The notes below the pieces were generated by a model. It was given only the letters and a program-made list of their open reading frames with translations, did no database searches and was not told where the DNA came from. The translations under genes were made by a program, and so were the position numbers. From NCBI RefSeq assembly GCF_018736145.1, contig NZ_CP059997.1, positions 3,037,501 to 3,101,500 on the forward strand: a stretch of 64,000 nucleotides of DNA, written 5' to 3'. This DNA is from Amycolatopsis sp. CA-230715 (GTDB lineage Bacteria > Actinomycetota > Actinomycetes > Mycobacteriales > Pseudonocardiaceae). Position 1 is the stretch's first letter, and the number at the start of each line of letters is the position of its first letter. Positions 45,408 to 53,285 of the stretch are shown here, in pieces.

Positions 45408-46493
45408 TCAGCCGAGCCGCTGCGAGGTTTCCGGGTGGAAGGCGTGCACCTCGCCCGCGTCCCGCAGGCCGACGCGCACCTTCTCGCCGATCCTCGGCGG
45501 CGTCCTGCCGTCCACGCGCACCACGATGCGCTCGCTCGCGCCGTCGACGGTGCCGTGCAGGTAGGCGTCCGCGCCCAGTTCCTCCACCAGATCGACGGTC
45601 AGCTCGAAACCGTCCTCGCCCGCGCCCGCGATGGCGAGCGACTCCGGGCGCACGCCCAGCACGATCTCGCTGAGCCCCGAGGCCGCGTCCAGCACCGCGC
45701 GCGGCACCGGCACGGTCAGCTCGCCCAGCCGCACCCCGCCGTCGACGACCCGGTAGGTGCCCAGGTTCATCGCGGGCGAGCCGATGAACCCCGCGACGAA
45801 CGCGTTGGCCGGGTTCTCGTACAGCTCGCGCGGTGAGGCGCACTGCTGCAGCACGCCGTCCTTCAGCACCGCGACCCGGTCCCCCATGGTCATCGCCTCG
45901 ACCTGGTCGTGGGTCACGTAGATCGTGGTGGTGCCGAGCCGCTGCTGGAGCTTCGCGATGTTCGCGCGCGTCTCCACGCGCAGCTTCGCGTCCAAGTTGG
46001 ACAGTGGCTCGTCCATCAGGAACACGCTCGGCTCGCGCACGATCGCGCGGCCCATCGCGACGCGCTGGCGCTGACCGCCGGAGAGCGCCTTCGGCTTGCG
46101 GTCGAGGTACTTCGTCAGGTCGAGCAGGCCAGCGGCCTCCTTGACCTTGTCCGCGATCTCCGGCTTCGGCACGCCGCGCAGGCGCAACGCGAAGCCCATG
46201 TTGTCGGCGACCGTCATGTGCGGGTAGAGCGCGTAGGACTGGAACACCATCGCGATGTCGCGGTCCTTCGGCGGCAGGTCCGTGACGTCGCGGTCACCGA
46301 TGTGGATCGCGCCCTCGTCGACGTCCTCGAGTCCCGCCGCCATGCGCAGCGCGGTGGACTTGCCAGACCCGGAAGGCCCGACCAGTACCAGGAACTCACC
46401 GTCTCCAATGGACAGATCGAGCCGGTCGACCGCGCGCACCGCGCTGGCACCGGGGTACACGCGGGACGCGGCGGCGTAAGCGACTGCGGCCAT
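45408..46493 (-). CDS. Sugar/polyol ABC transporter ATPase (MalK/SmoK/MsiK-like)
   Basis: ATP-binding protein of 361 residues. Walker A GPSGSGKST (39-47), Q-loop FQSYALYP, signature LSGGQRQRVAMGRA, Walker B VFLMDEPLSNLD and the H-loop VTHDQ are all present. The C-terminal 120 residues form the MalK-type regulatory OB fold. It powers import by the two permeases upstream. ATG at 46493 follows AAGGAG. It is the last gene of the five-gene operon. Confidence 0.95.
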   Translation of the reverse strand: MAAVAYAAASRVYPGASAVRAVDRLDLSIGDGEFLVLVGPSGSGKSTALRMAAGLEDVDEGAIHIGDRDVTDLPPKDRDIAMVFQSYALYPHMTVADNMGFALRLRGVPKPEIADKVKEAAGLLDLTKYLDRKPKALSGGQRQRVAMGRAIVREPSVFLMDEPLSNLDAKLRVETRANIAKLQQRLGTTTIYVTHDQVEAMTMGDRVAVLKDGVLQQCASPRELYENPANAFVAGFIGSPAMNLGTYRVVDGGVRLGELTVPVPRAVLDAASGLSEIVLGVRPESLAIAGAGEDGFELTVDLVEELGADAYLHGTVDGASERIVVRVDGRTPPRIGEKVRVGLRDAGEVHAFHPETSQRLG

Positions 46494-46506
46494 GATTTTT
46501 TTCTCC

Positions 46507-47346
46507 TTACTTGACCGCGCCCATGGAAAGGCCGCGTACCAGGTGGTTCTGGGCGATCCAGCCGACGATCATCACCGGCAGCGAAGCGAGCAGCGCGGCC
46601 GCGGAAAGCTGCGCCCAGTACAGGCCCTCGCTCGTGATGAAGCCGACGAGGAAGACCGGGACCGTGCCCGCGCGCGCCGCGGTCAGGTTCACCGCGTAGA
46701 AGAACTCCGTCCACGAGAAGATCACGCAGATCAGCGCGGTGGCGGCGATCCCTGGCGCGACGACGGGCAGGATCACCTTGTACAGCAACGTGGGCAGGCT
46801 CGCACCGTCCACACGGGCCGCTTCGATCATCTCCGTCGGCACTTCGAGGAAGAACGAGCGCATCATCCAGATCGCCAGCGGCAGGTTCATCGCGGTGTAG
46901 AGGATGACCAGCGCCCACACGTTGTCGAGCAGCTGCACGTTCTGCGAAATCACGTACAGCGGGATGATCGCCGCGACGATCGGCAGCATCTTCGTGGAGA
47001 GGAAGAAGCCGAGCGCGTTGCTCGTGCCCTTCACCGGAGCCAGCGAAAGCGCGTACGCGGCCGGTACGCCGAACAGCAGCACCAACAGTGTCGAAAGGAC
47101 GGTCACGAACGCGGAATTGCCAAGGTAGGGCAGGAATCCGCGCTCGATCACCCCGGCGAACTGGTCCAGCGTCGGGGTGAAGAAGAGCTTCGGCGGATCC
47201 GTGAAGGCGTCCGACTCCTGCTTGAAGGCGGTCAGCACCATCCAGATCAGCGGGAACACGAACAGGATCGCGACGATCCAGGTCGCCGCGGTGAGCGCGC
47301 CGGGACCGAGCTTGCGCTTGGGCTTGCGCTGTATCGCCGTGGTCAT
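46507..47346 (-). CDS. Carbohydrate ABC transporter permease (MalG/SmoG-like)
   Basis: Inner-membrane permease of 279 residues with six predicted TM helices. The EAA loop reads EMIEAARVDGASLPTLLYKVILP and binds the ATPase. ATG at 47346 overlaps the preceding permease stop (ATGA). It forms a heterodimeric channel with the product of 47343-48281. Confidence 0.95.
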   Translation of the reverse strand: MTTAIQRKPKRKLGPGALTAATWIVAILFVFPLIWMVLTAFKQESDAFTDPPKLFFTPTLDQFAGVIERGFLPYLGNSAFVTVLSTLLVLLFGVPAAYALSLAPVKGTSNALGFFLSTKMLPIVAAIIPLYVISQNVQLLDNVWALVILYTAMNLPLAIWMMRSFFLEVPTEMIEAARVDGASLPTLLYKVILPVVAPGIAATALICVIFSWTEFFYAVNLTAARAGTVPVFLVGFITSEGLYWAQLSAAALLASLPVMIVGWIAQNHLVRGLSMGAVK

Positions 47347-48281
47347 TTCACGCCTCCGCTCACCGCGAAGGTCCGGAACATCAGGCGCAGCGCGAAGGTC
47401 GCCACGATCATGGTCAGGATCACCACGATGACGCCCATCGCCGAGGACTGCCCGATGTCGAAGCCTTCGAACGCGCGCTGGTAGATGTAGTACGGCAGGT
47501 TCGTGCTCGCCGTGCCGGGACCGCCCTGCGTCATCAGGAAGATCGCGTCGAAGCTGTTCACGATGTAGATCGCGCCGAGCAGCGTGGCCAGCTGCAGGTA
47601 CCGGCTCAGGTGCGGCAGCGTGATCGCGGTGAACGTGCGGACCCGGCCGGCGCCGTCGACCGAAGCGGCCTCCAGCACCTCCTTCGGCTGGCTCTGCAGC
47701 CCGGCCAGGATCAGCAGCATCATGAACGGCGTCCACTGCCAGATGATCTGCGCCATCACCGAAGCCAGCGGGAAAGCCGAAAGCCAGTCGGTGTCGCCGC
47801 CGAAGACGAAGTTCAGCAACCCGAAGCGCGGGTGGAACATCGTGGTCTTCCACAGCAGCGCGCCCGCCGCGGGCAGGATCAGGAACGGCGTGATCAGCAG
47901 CGTGCGGACCACGCCCCTGCCGAGGAACTTCCGGTCCAGCAGCAGCGCGAACGCGAGCCCGAGCACCAGTGAGATGAACACGCAGACGATGGTCAGCACC
48001 ACCGTGTTCAGCATCGCGCCGCGGAACTGGCTGTCCGCGAACACATCGAGGTAGTTACCGAACCCGACGAAGTGCCGCGAACCGGGGCGGACCAGGTTCC
48101 ACGACTGGAACGAGTAGAACACCGTCAGCAGGAACGGAAGCTGCGTCACCGCGATCGTGAAGATGAGCGCGGGCATCAACGGGAGGCGCCGCTTCCACGA
48201 CCCCGAAGTGCGCGGTTTCGCGGCCTTTCCCGTACTGGTCTTGGACGGCGCGGACCGCGCCGGGGCGGAGAGTGTGGACAT
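47343..48281 (-). CDS. Carbohydrate ABC transporter permease (MalF/SmoF-like)
   Basis: Permease of 312 residues with six TM helices after a basic, Ser/Ala-rich N-terminus of about 33 residues. The EAA loop is EVLEAASVDGAGRVRTFTAITLP. ATG at 48281 overlaps the binding-protein stop by one base (TGATG). It is partner to the 46507-47346 permease. Confidence 0.95.
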   Translation of the reverse strand: MSTLSAPARSAPSKTSTGKAAKPRTSGSWKRRLPLMPALIFTIAVTQLPFLLTVFYSFQSWNLVRPGSRHFVGFGNYLDVFADSQFRGAMLNTVVLTIVCVFISLVLGLAFALLLDRKFLGRGVVRTLLITPFLILPAAGALLWKTTMFHPRFGLLNFVFGGDTDWLSAFPLASVMAQIIWQWTPFMMLLILAGLQSQPKEVLEAASVDGAGRVRTFTAITLPHLSRYLQLATLLGAIYIVNSFDAIFLMTQGGPGTASTNLPYYIYQRAFEGFDIGQSSAMGVIVVILTMIVATFALRLMFRTFAVSGGVK

Positions 48282-49618
48282 CAGTGTCCCTCCCGGTAGG
48301 ACGCGCCGACCGTCTGCGCGTACTCCTGCGACTGCGCCAGCGCCTCATCCACCGAGATCTGCCCGGCGATGGCCGCGGACAACTGCTGGCTCACCCGGGT
48401 GCCGAGGTCCTGGAACTCGGGGATGCCGACGAACTGGATCCCGGGGTACGGGACCGGGTGCACCATCGTCTTCTGCTGGTTCGCCGCGTCGATCCCGTCC
48501 AGCGTCGGCTGCGCGTACGCGGCGGCGGCCTGCCGGTACTCGGGAATGTCGTAAGTGGACTTCCGCACGCCCGGCGGCACCCGGTTCCAGCCGAAGGTCT
48601 TCCCGACGCTCTGGACGAACTCCTTGTCCGTCATCCACCGCATGAACTTCCAGGCGTCTTCCTTGTTCTTCGCCACCTTCGGCATGCCGAGCGACCAGGT
48701 GTAGAGCCAGCCGCTCGCCTGCGTCTTCTCCACCGGCGCCGCGACGTACCCCGACTTGCCGACGACCTTGCTGCCCTCGGGGTCCTCGTTGGTCCCCGCC
48801 ATGACCGTGGCGTCGTACCACATCGCGGTCTGCCCCTGCGTGTACGCGGTGCCGCAGTCGGAGAAGCCCGCGCTCGACGCGCCGACCTCGCCGTGGCTGC
48901 GGACCAGGTTCACGTAGAAGTTGGCCGCTGCCTTGAATTCCGGCGAGGTGAGCTTCGCGTTCCAGTCCTTGTCGAAGTACTGGGCACCGAAAGTGTTGGC
49001 CACCGTGGAAAACGGCGCGAGGCTCTCACCCCAGCCCGGCTTGCCGCGCAGGCAGATCCCGGACACCCCGGCCGCCTTGTCGTCGAGCTTCGCGGCGAGC
49101 TGGGCGACCTGCTCCCAGGTCGGCTTCGGGGGCATCGTCAGCCCGGCCTTCTCGAAGAGGTCCTTGCGGTAGGCCAGGAACGACGACTCGCCGTAGAACG
49201 GGACCGCGTACATCGAACCGTTGTGGGACAAGGAATCCCGGATGCTCGGGATGAAGTCGGCCTTGTCGTACCCCGGGCTCTTGTCGATGTAGGGGCTCAG
49301 GTTCTCGAGCCAGCCGTTGGCCGCCCACTGCGGCGCCTCGTAGTTGCTGATCATCACGACGTCGAACTCGCCGCCCTCGGTGGCGGTCGACGCGGTGATC
49401 TTCGCGCGGGCCTGGTTTTCCGGCAGCGAAACGAACTTCAGCTTGACGCCGGGGTTCGCCTGCTCGAAATGGTCCTTCAGCGCGATGGCGTCCTTCATCT
49501 GCGGGTTGGCCACGATCGCGATCACCAGCGTTCTCCCGCCGGCGCCGATCGCACCCGCGCCCGCGCAGCCCGTGACGCCGAGCAGCAGCGCCACCGCGAG
49601 GAGAATGAACCTACGCAT
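48281..49618 (-). CDS. ABC transporter substrate-binding lipoprotein, probable polyol type
   Basis: Binding protein of 445 residues. A lipobox GVTGC ends the signal peptide (Cys18). Next come TLVIAIVANPQMKDAIAL and GGEFDVVMISNYEAPQWAANGWL, which resemble the sorbitol/mannitol-binding SmoE group. It captures substrate outside the membrane for the permeases. ATG at 49618 follows GGGAGGTGGTC and overlaps the dehydrogenase stop by 8 bp. Confidence 0.93.
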   Translation of the reverse strand: MRRFILLAVALLLGVTGCAGAGAIGAGGRTLVIAIVANPQMKDAIALKDHFEQANPGVKLKFVSLPENQARAKITASTATEGGEFDVVMISNYEAPQWAANGWLENLSPYIDKSPGYDKADFIPSIRDSLSHNGSMYAVPFYGESSFLAYRKDLFEKAGLTMPPKPTWEQVAQLAAKLDDKAAGVSGICLRGKPGWGESLAPFSTVANTFGAQYFDKDWNAKLTSPEFKAAANFYVNLVRSHGEVGASSAGFSDCGTAYTQGQTAMWYDATVMAGTNEDPEGSKVVGKSGYVAAPVEKTQASGWLYTWSLGMPKVAKNKEDAWKFMRWMTDKEFVQSVGKTFGWNRVPPGVRKSTYDIPEYRQAAAAYAQPTLDGIDAANQQKTMVHPVPYPGIQFVGIPEFQDLGTRVSQQLSAAIAGQISVDEALAQSQEYAQTVGASYREGH

Positions 49619-50615
49619 GACCACCTCCCGGTAGTACCTGCACCTTCAGGCCGGCGCCGCTGCGCATGAGGTCCAGCGCGCCGGGGAACTCGTCGAGCGG
49701 AAGCGTGTCGGTGAGCAGCGCCTTCGTGTCGATCACGCCCGCGGCAACCAGGTCGAGCGCGGGGCCGTAGCTGTCGAGCACGGCCATCGAGCCGACCACG
49801 GTGATCTCGTCGTTGTAGATGCGGAACGGCGACAACGCGACCCTGGCTTCGGCGGGCGCCACACCGAAGACGAGCAACCGGCCACCGCGGCGGAGCGAGT
49901 CGAAGGCGGCTTCGATCGCGGGCGCGGCACCGGTGCAGTCGGCGGCGGCGTCGAACCTCTCACCGTCCAATTCGGACACGTCACCGGCGACGGCGTGGGC
50001 GCCCAGCGCGGTGGCCCGCGCGAGCCTCGCGGTGTTGCGGTCGACCACGGTGACGCGGGCGCCCCCGCGCTGCAGGAGCTGCTGCATGACCAGGCCCATC
50101 GTGCCCGCGCCGACCACCAGGAACCGCTCGCCGACCTCGACGCCGATCTTGCGGACCCCGTGCACCGCGCACGAAACCGGCTCGACCAGCGCGCCCTCCT
50201 GCCAGGTCATGGAGTCGGGCATGCGGTAGCAGTTGGCCGAGGGCACGGCGACGTACTCGGCGAACGCGCCGTTCACCGTGTCACCGGTGGCGTTCCAGTT
50301 CTCGCACAGGTTGCCGCGCCCGGTGCGGCACGGCGTGCAGTACCCGCAGAAGAGCGAGGGGTCGACAGCCACGCGGTCGCCGATCTTCCAGCCGCCCGGC
50401 ACGTCGGCGCCCAGCTCGACGATCCGGCCCGCGAACTCGTGACCCGGCACGATCGGGTAGGGCGTCGGGGGGAAGTGGCCGTCGGCGATGTGCAGGTCAG
50501 TCCCGCAGATCCCGCAGGCGCCCACCTCGAGCACGACCTGACGCTCTCTGGGCTTCGGATCCGGCACCTCGCCGACCCTGATCTTGCCCGGCTGGTCGAT
50601 GATCGCGGCTCGCAT
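49611..50615 (-). CDS. Zinc-dependent polyol/alcohol dehydrogenase
   Basis: Medium-chain dehydrogenase of 334 residues. The catalytic zinc ligands are in GACGICGTDLH, GHEFAG and the later EP pair. Structural zinc Cys are in FCGYCTPCRTGRGNLCEN. The Rossmann motif is VVGAGTMGLVMQQ. It oxidises an imported polyol to a ketose, as sorbitol or xylitol dehydrogenases do. It is the first gene of the operon that continues with the ABC transporter. No sugar kinase is in the operon. Confidence 0.93.
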   Translation of the reverse strand: MRAAIIDQPGKIRVGEVPDPKPRERQVVLEVGACGICGTDLHIADGHFPPTPYPIVPGHEFAGRIVELGADVPGGWKIGDRVAVDPSLFCGYCTPCRTGRGNLCENWNATGDTVNGAFAEYVAVPSANCYRMPDSMTWQEGALVEPVSCAVHGVRKIGVEVGERFLVVGAGTMGLVMQQLLQRGGARVTVVDRNTARLARATALGAHAVAGDVSELDGERFDAAADCTGAAPAIEAAFDSLRRGGRLLVFGVAPAEARVALSPFRIYNDEITVVGSMAVLDSYGPALDLVAAGVIDTKALLTDTLPLDEFPGALDLMRSGAGLKVQVLPGGGHA

Positions 50616-50653
50616 CCGGCCTCACTCTCTTCCGTCGCTCATCTGAGCGGCCA

Positions 50654-50740
50654 TGCATCCATGCACGCTGCGGCATGCCCAGGAATTGAAAACTTTCCAT
50701 GGTGTTACGTCAACCTTTCGAGCGGTTTTCGCGCTATAGT
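50654..50740. promoter_or_regulatory. Divergent control region of the polyol operon and its regulator
   Basis: The inverted repeat TGCAT-cc-ATGCA (50654-50665) lies close to the dehydrogenase start. Rightward, a -10 box TATAGT (50735-50740) ends only 6 bp before the regulator GTG at 50747, which points to a leaderless mRNA. No strong -35 is seen. Confidence 0.5.
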
Positions 50741-50746
50741 GCTCAA

Positions 50747-51727
50747 GTGAGCACCAGATCGCGTCCACTCAGCCTCGCCGACACCATGACAGCGGTATCT
50801 GTGGCACACCGCTTCTATTTGCTCGGCCAGTCCAAACTGGAGATCGCCGAGGAGTTCGGCATCTCGCGGTTCAAGGTGGCCAGGATCCTCGACACCGCAC
50901 GGGAAACCGGCCTGGTCCGGATCGAGTTCGACGTACCGGGCCCGATCGACGTCACGTTGTCGGAGCAGGTCCGCTCCGCCTACCGCCTGGATCGGGCGTT
51001 CGTCCTCGAACGGGCGTTCAGCGAAGGCGAGCGCCCCGAGGTCCGCAGGCACATCGGCGGGCTCGCGGCCAGGCTGCTGTCGGAGATCGTGACCAAGGAC
51101 GACGTGCTCGGCCTGTCCTGGGCGCGCTCGGTGAACGTGATGACCGAGGCGATCCACCGGCTGCCGCGCTGCCCGATCGTGCAACTCTGCGGGGTGCAGG
51201 CGGGCATGGACATGCACGACCGCTCGGTGGAGACGGTCCGCAGGGTCGCCGCGGTGTCCGGCGGGGACGCCTACCCGATCTTCGGCCCGCTCGTGCTGCC
51301 CGACCGCAGGACCACCGAGATCCTGCGGCGCCAGCCGGGGATCGCGGAAACGTTCAGCCAGTTCCCCCACCTGACCAAGGCCGTGGTGAGCATCGGCGCG
51401 TGGCTGCCAGGAGAGTCCACTGTGTACGACGCGCTCGAACCGAGCGAACGCGACGCCATCGGCAAGCGCGGCGCGGTGGGCGAAGTCGCGGCCCGCCTCT
51501 TCGACGCCGACGGCAACGCGATGAACACCGGGCTCACCCACCACGTGCTCGCGATCGACGACGAAGACCTGCTCCGCGTGCCCGAAGTGATCGCGCTCGG
51601 CTACACCGCCCCCAAAGCCGAAGGCATCGACGCGGTGCTGCGGTCGGGCATGGTGTCGACCCTGATCACCGACGCGGCGGCCGCCGAACCCCTGCTGAAG
51701 CTGGCCGAAGCCCGCCCGCTGACCTGA
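50747..51727 (+). CDS. SorC/DeoR-type sugar-binding transcriptional regulator
   Basis: Regulator of 326 residues. The N-terminal HTH (about 10-55) reads VAHRFYLLGQSKLEIAEEFGISRFKVARIL. The effector domain has the SorC fold with GLSWARSVNVMTEAI and VVSIGAWLPGEST. These proteins respond to a phosphorylated sugar or polyol. It is divergent to the dehydrogenase-ABC operon and probably controls it. GTG at 50747 is taken because the -10 box lies just upstream. Confidence 0.92.
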   Translation: MSTRSRPLSLADTMTAVSVAHRFYLLGQSKLEIAEEFGISRFKVARILDTARETGLVRIEFDVPGPIDVTLSEQVRSAYRLDRAFVLERAFSEGERPEVRRHIGGLAARLLSEIVTKDDVLGLSWARSVNVMTEAIHRLPRCPIVQLCGVQAGMDMHDRSVETVRRVAAVSGGDAYPIFGPLVLPDRRTTEILRRQPGIAETFSQFPHLTKAVVSIGAWLPGESTVYDALEPSERDAIGKRGAVGEVAARLFDADGNAMNTGLTHHVLAIDDEDLLRVPEVIALGYTAPKAEGIDAVLRSGMVSTLITDAAAAEPLLKLAEARPLT

Positions 51728-51967
51728 GCCTTTTCGGGCGCTGCTTTTCGCGTGAGGGCCGCGATTGTGGCGCTGAATGCCCCGAAGGCCACCTTCGGGG
51801 CAGGGGCGCGGATGCTCTCGCGTGCCCCGAAAGTGACCTTCAGGGACCTGAGCGCCCCGAAAGCCACCTTCAGGGCATCAGCAAGTCCGCCCGCCGAGCG
51901 AGGGCCGAATTCGCGGCGCTAGATTCCCCGAAGGTCACCTTCGGGGCCGCAAAGCCGCCCCCGACAA
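51728..51967. repeat. Repeat mosaic with four palindromes
   Basis: Palindromes at 51780-51800, 51825-51845, 51855-51875 and 51926-51946 fill the gap between the convergent ends of the SorC regulator and the P450 gene. Two have the TTCAGGG variant arm. The linker GCGAGGGCCGAATTCGCGGCGCTAG echoes the text beside copies at 360-395 and 440-460. No gene is present. Confidence 0.8.
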
Positions 51968-53242
51968 TCAGGATAGCGTGACGGGGAGTTTGTCGACACC
52001 GTACACAATGGACAGTTCGCGGTACGGCAGCTCCGACGGTTCCACGGCGAGGCGCAGGTTCGGGAAGCGCCGCACCAGCGCGGGGTACGCGGCGCGCAGT
52101 TCCATCCGGCCCAGTTCCGCGCCGACGCACCGGTGCGCGCCCCAGCCGAAGGCGAGGTGCGCCGGGCCCGAGCGGTGCGGGTCGAACTCCTCGGTCTGGG
52201 TGCCGAACGCGCTGTCGCGGTTGGCGCCGGACAGCGAAACGATCACGATGTCGCCTTCGCCGATCTGGTTCCCGGCGATCTCGATGTCCTGCTTCGCGAA
52301 CCGCGGGAACGCCACCTGCACCACGGTGAGGTACCGCAGCAGCTCGTCGACGAAGTTGTTCACGGCCTTGTCGTCGTCGCGGATCAGCTCGAAGTACTCG
52401 GGGTTCTTCAGCAGCACGATCGCGCCGAGCGCCAGCATGCTCGCGGTGGTTTCCAGGCCACCGGTGAGCAGGCCGTCGGCGAGCCCGGCCAGCTCGTCGT
52501 CGGAGATCTCGTCCCCGTGCTCCTTCACCAGCATGCCGAGCAGCCCGTCACCCGGGTTCTCGCGCTGCTTCTTCACCACGTCCTTGAGGTACGACAACGA
52601 TTCCGAGATCGCGCCGAGCGACGCGCCCGCGCCGCCGAACAGGTCGAACCGCGCGGTGCTCAGCCGCTGGAACTCGGCCCTGTCCTCGTACGGCACGCCG
52701 AGCAGCTGGCAGATCGTCAGCGACGGGATGGGCAGCGCGAACTGCGACATCAGATCGACCGGGCCTTCGGTCGCGGCCATCGCGTCGAGCTGCTCGGTGA
52801 TGATGTCGTCGATCTGCGGGGCCAGCCTCGACAGCCGCCGCACGGTGAACTCGGGCGTCAGCAGCTTGCGCAGCCGGGTGTGCACCGGCGGGTCGGCGAA
52901 CCCGAGCCCGCCGGGGTTCTGCTCCGCGGTGACGCCCGCGTTGCCGACCAGGTTCGTGAAGTCGTTGCTGAACTCGTTCGTCGCGCTCAGCACCGACTTC
53001 GCTTCCTCGTACCCGGTGACCACCCAGGCCGTCATGCCGAACGGCAGCTTGATCCGCTGCACCGGTTCGTTTTCCCGCAGTTCCGCCAGCTCGGGGACCG
53101 GGTCGAGACCGGTCCGCTTCAGCGGCATCAGTACCTCGTCGGGCAGGAACGACATCTTCGCCAGGTCGAAGCCGTCCTTCTGCTTCCGGGCGAGGTACTT
53201 GCGACCGAGCCATGCCGTGACGCGGGAGCGGAGAGAGCCCAT
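51968..53242 (-). CDS. Cytochrome P450
   Basis: Haem monooxygenase of 424 residues. The I-helix reads GLLTGGLETTASM, ExxR is DELLRYL, and the haem loop is FGWGAHRCVGAELGR with Cys near 372. The first 20 residues are basic and amphipathic rather than a TM anchor. Substrate unknown. No ferredoxin is next to it, so it may draw on the one at 44100 or others. It ends in a repeat block. Confidence 0.93.
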   Translation of the reverse strand: MGSLRSRVTAWLGRKYLARKQKDGFDLAKMSFLPDEVLMPLKRTGLDPVPELAELRENEPVQRIKLPFGMTAWVVTGYEEAKSVLSATNEFSNDFTNLVGNAGVTAEQNPGGLGFADPPVHTRLRKLLTPEFTVRRLSRLAPQIDDIITEQLDAMAATEGPVDLMSQFALPIPSLTICQLLGVPYEDRAEFQRLSTARFDLFGGAGASLGAISESLSYLKDVVKKQRENPGDGLLGMLVKEHGDEISDDELAGLADGLLTGGLETTASMLALGAIVLLKNPEYFELIRDDDKAVNNFVDELLRYLTVVQVAFPRFAKQDIEIAGNQIGEGDIVIVSLSGANRDSAFGTQTEEFDPHRSGPAHLAFGWGAHRCVGAELGRMELRAAYPALVRRFPNLRLAVEPSELPYRELSIVYGVDKLPVTLS

Positions 53243-53285
53243 GCCCGAAGGCTACCGGAGAGTCCGAAGTGACCTCGGTCGCAGG

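Noticed and set aside
52440..52500. P450 at 51968 inactive because the I-helix reads GGLETT
   Set aside because: The variable position of this motif tolerates Leu; the acidic-Thr pair, ExxR and haem Cys are all present.
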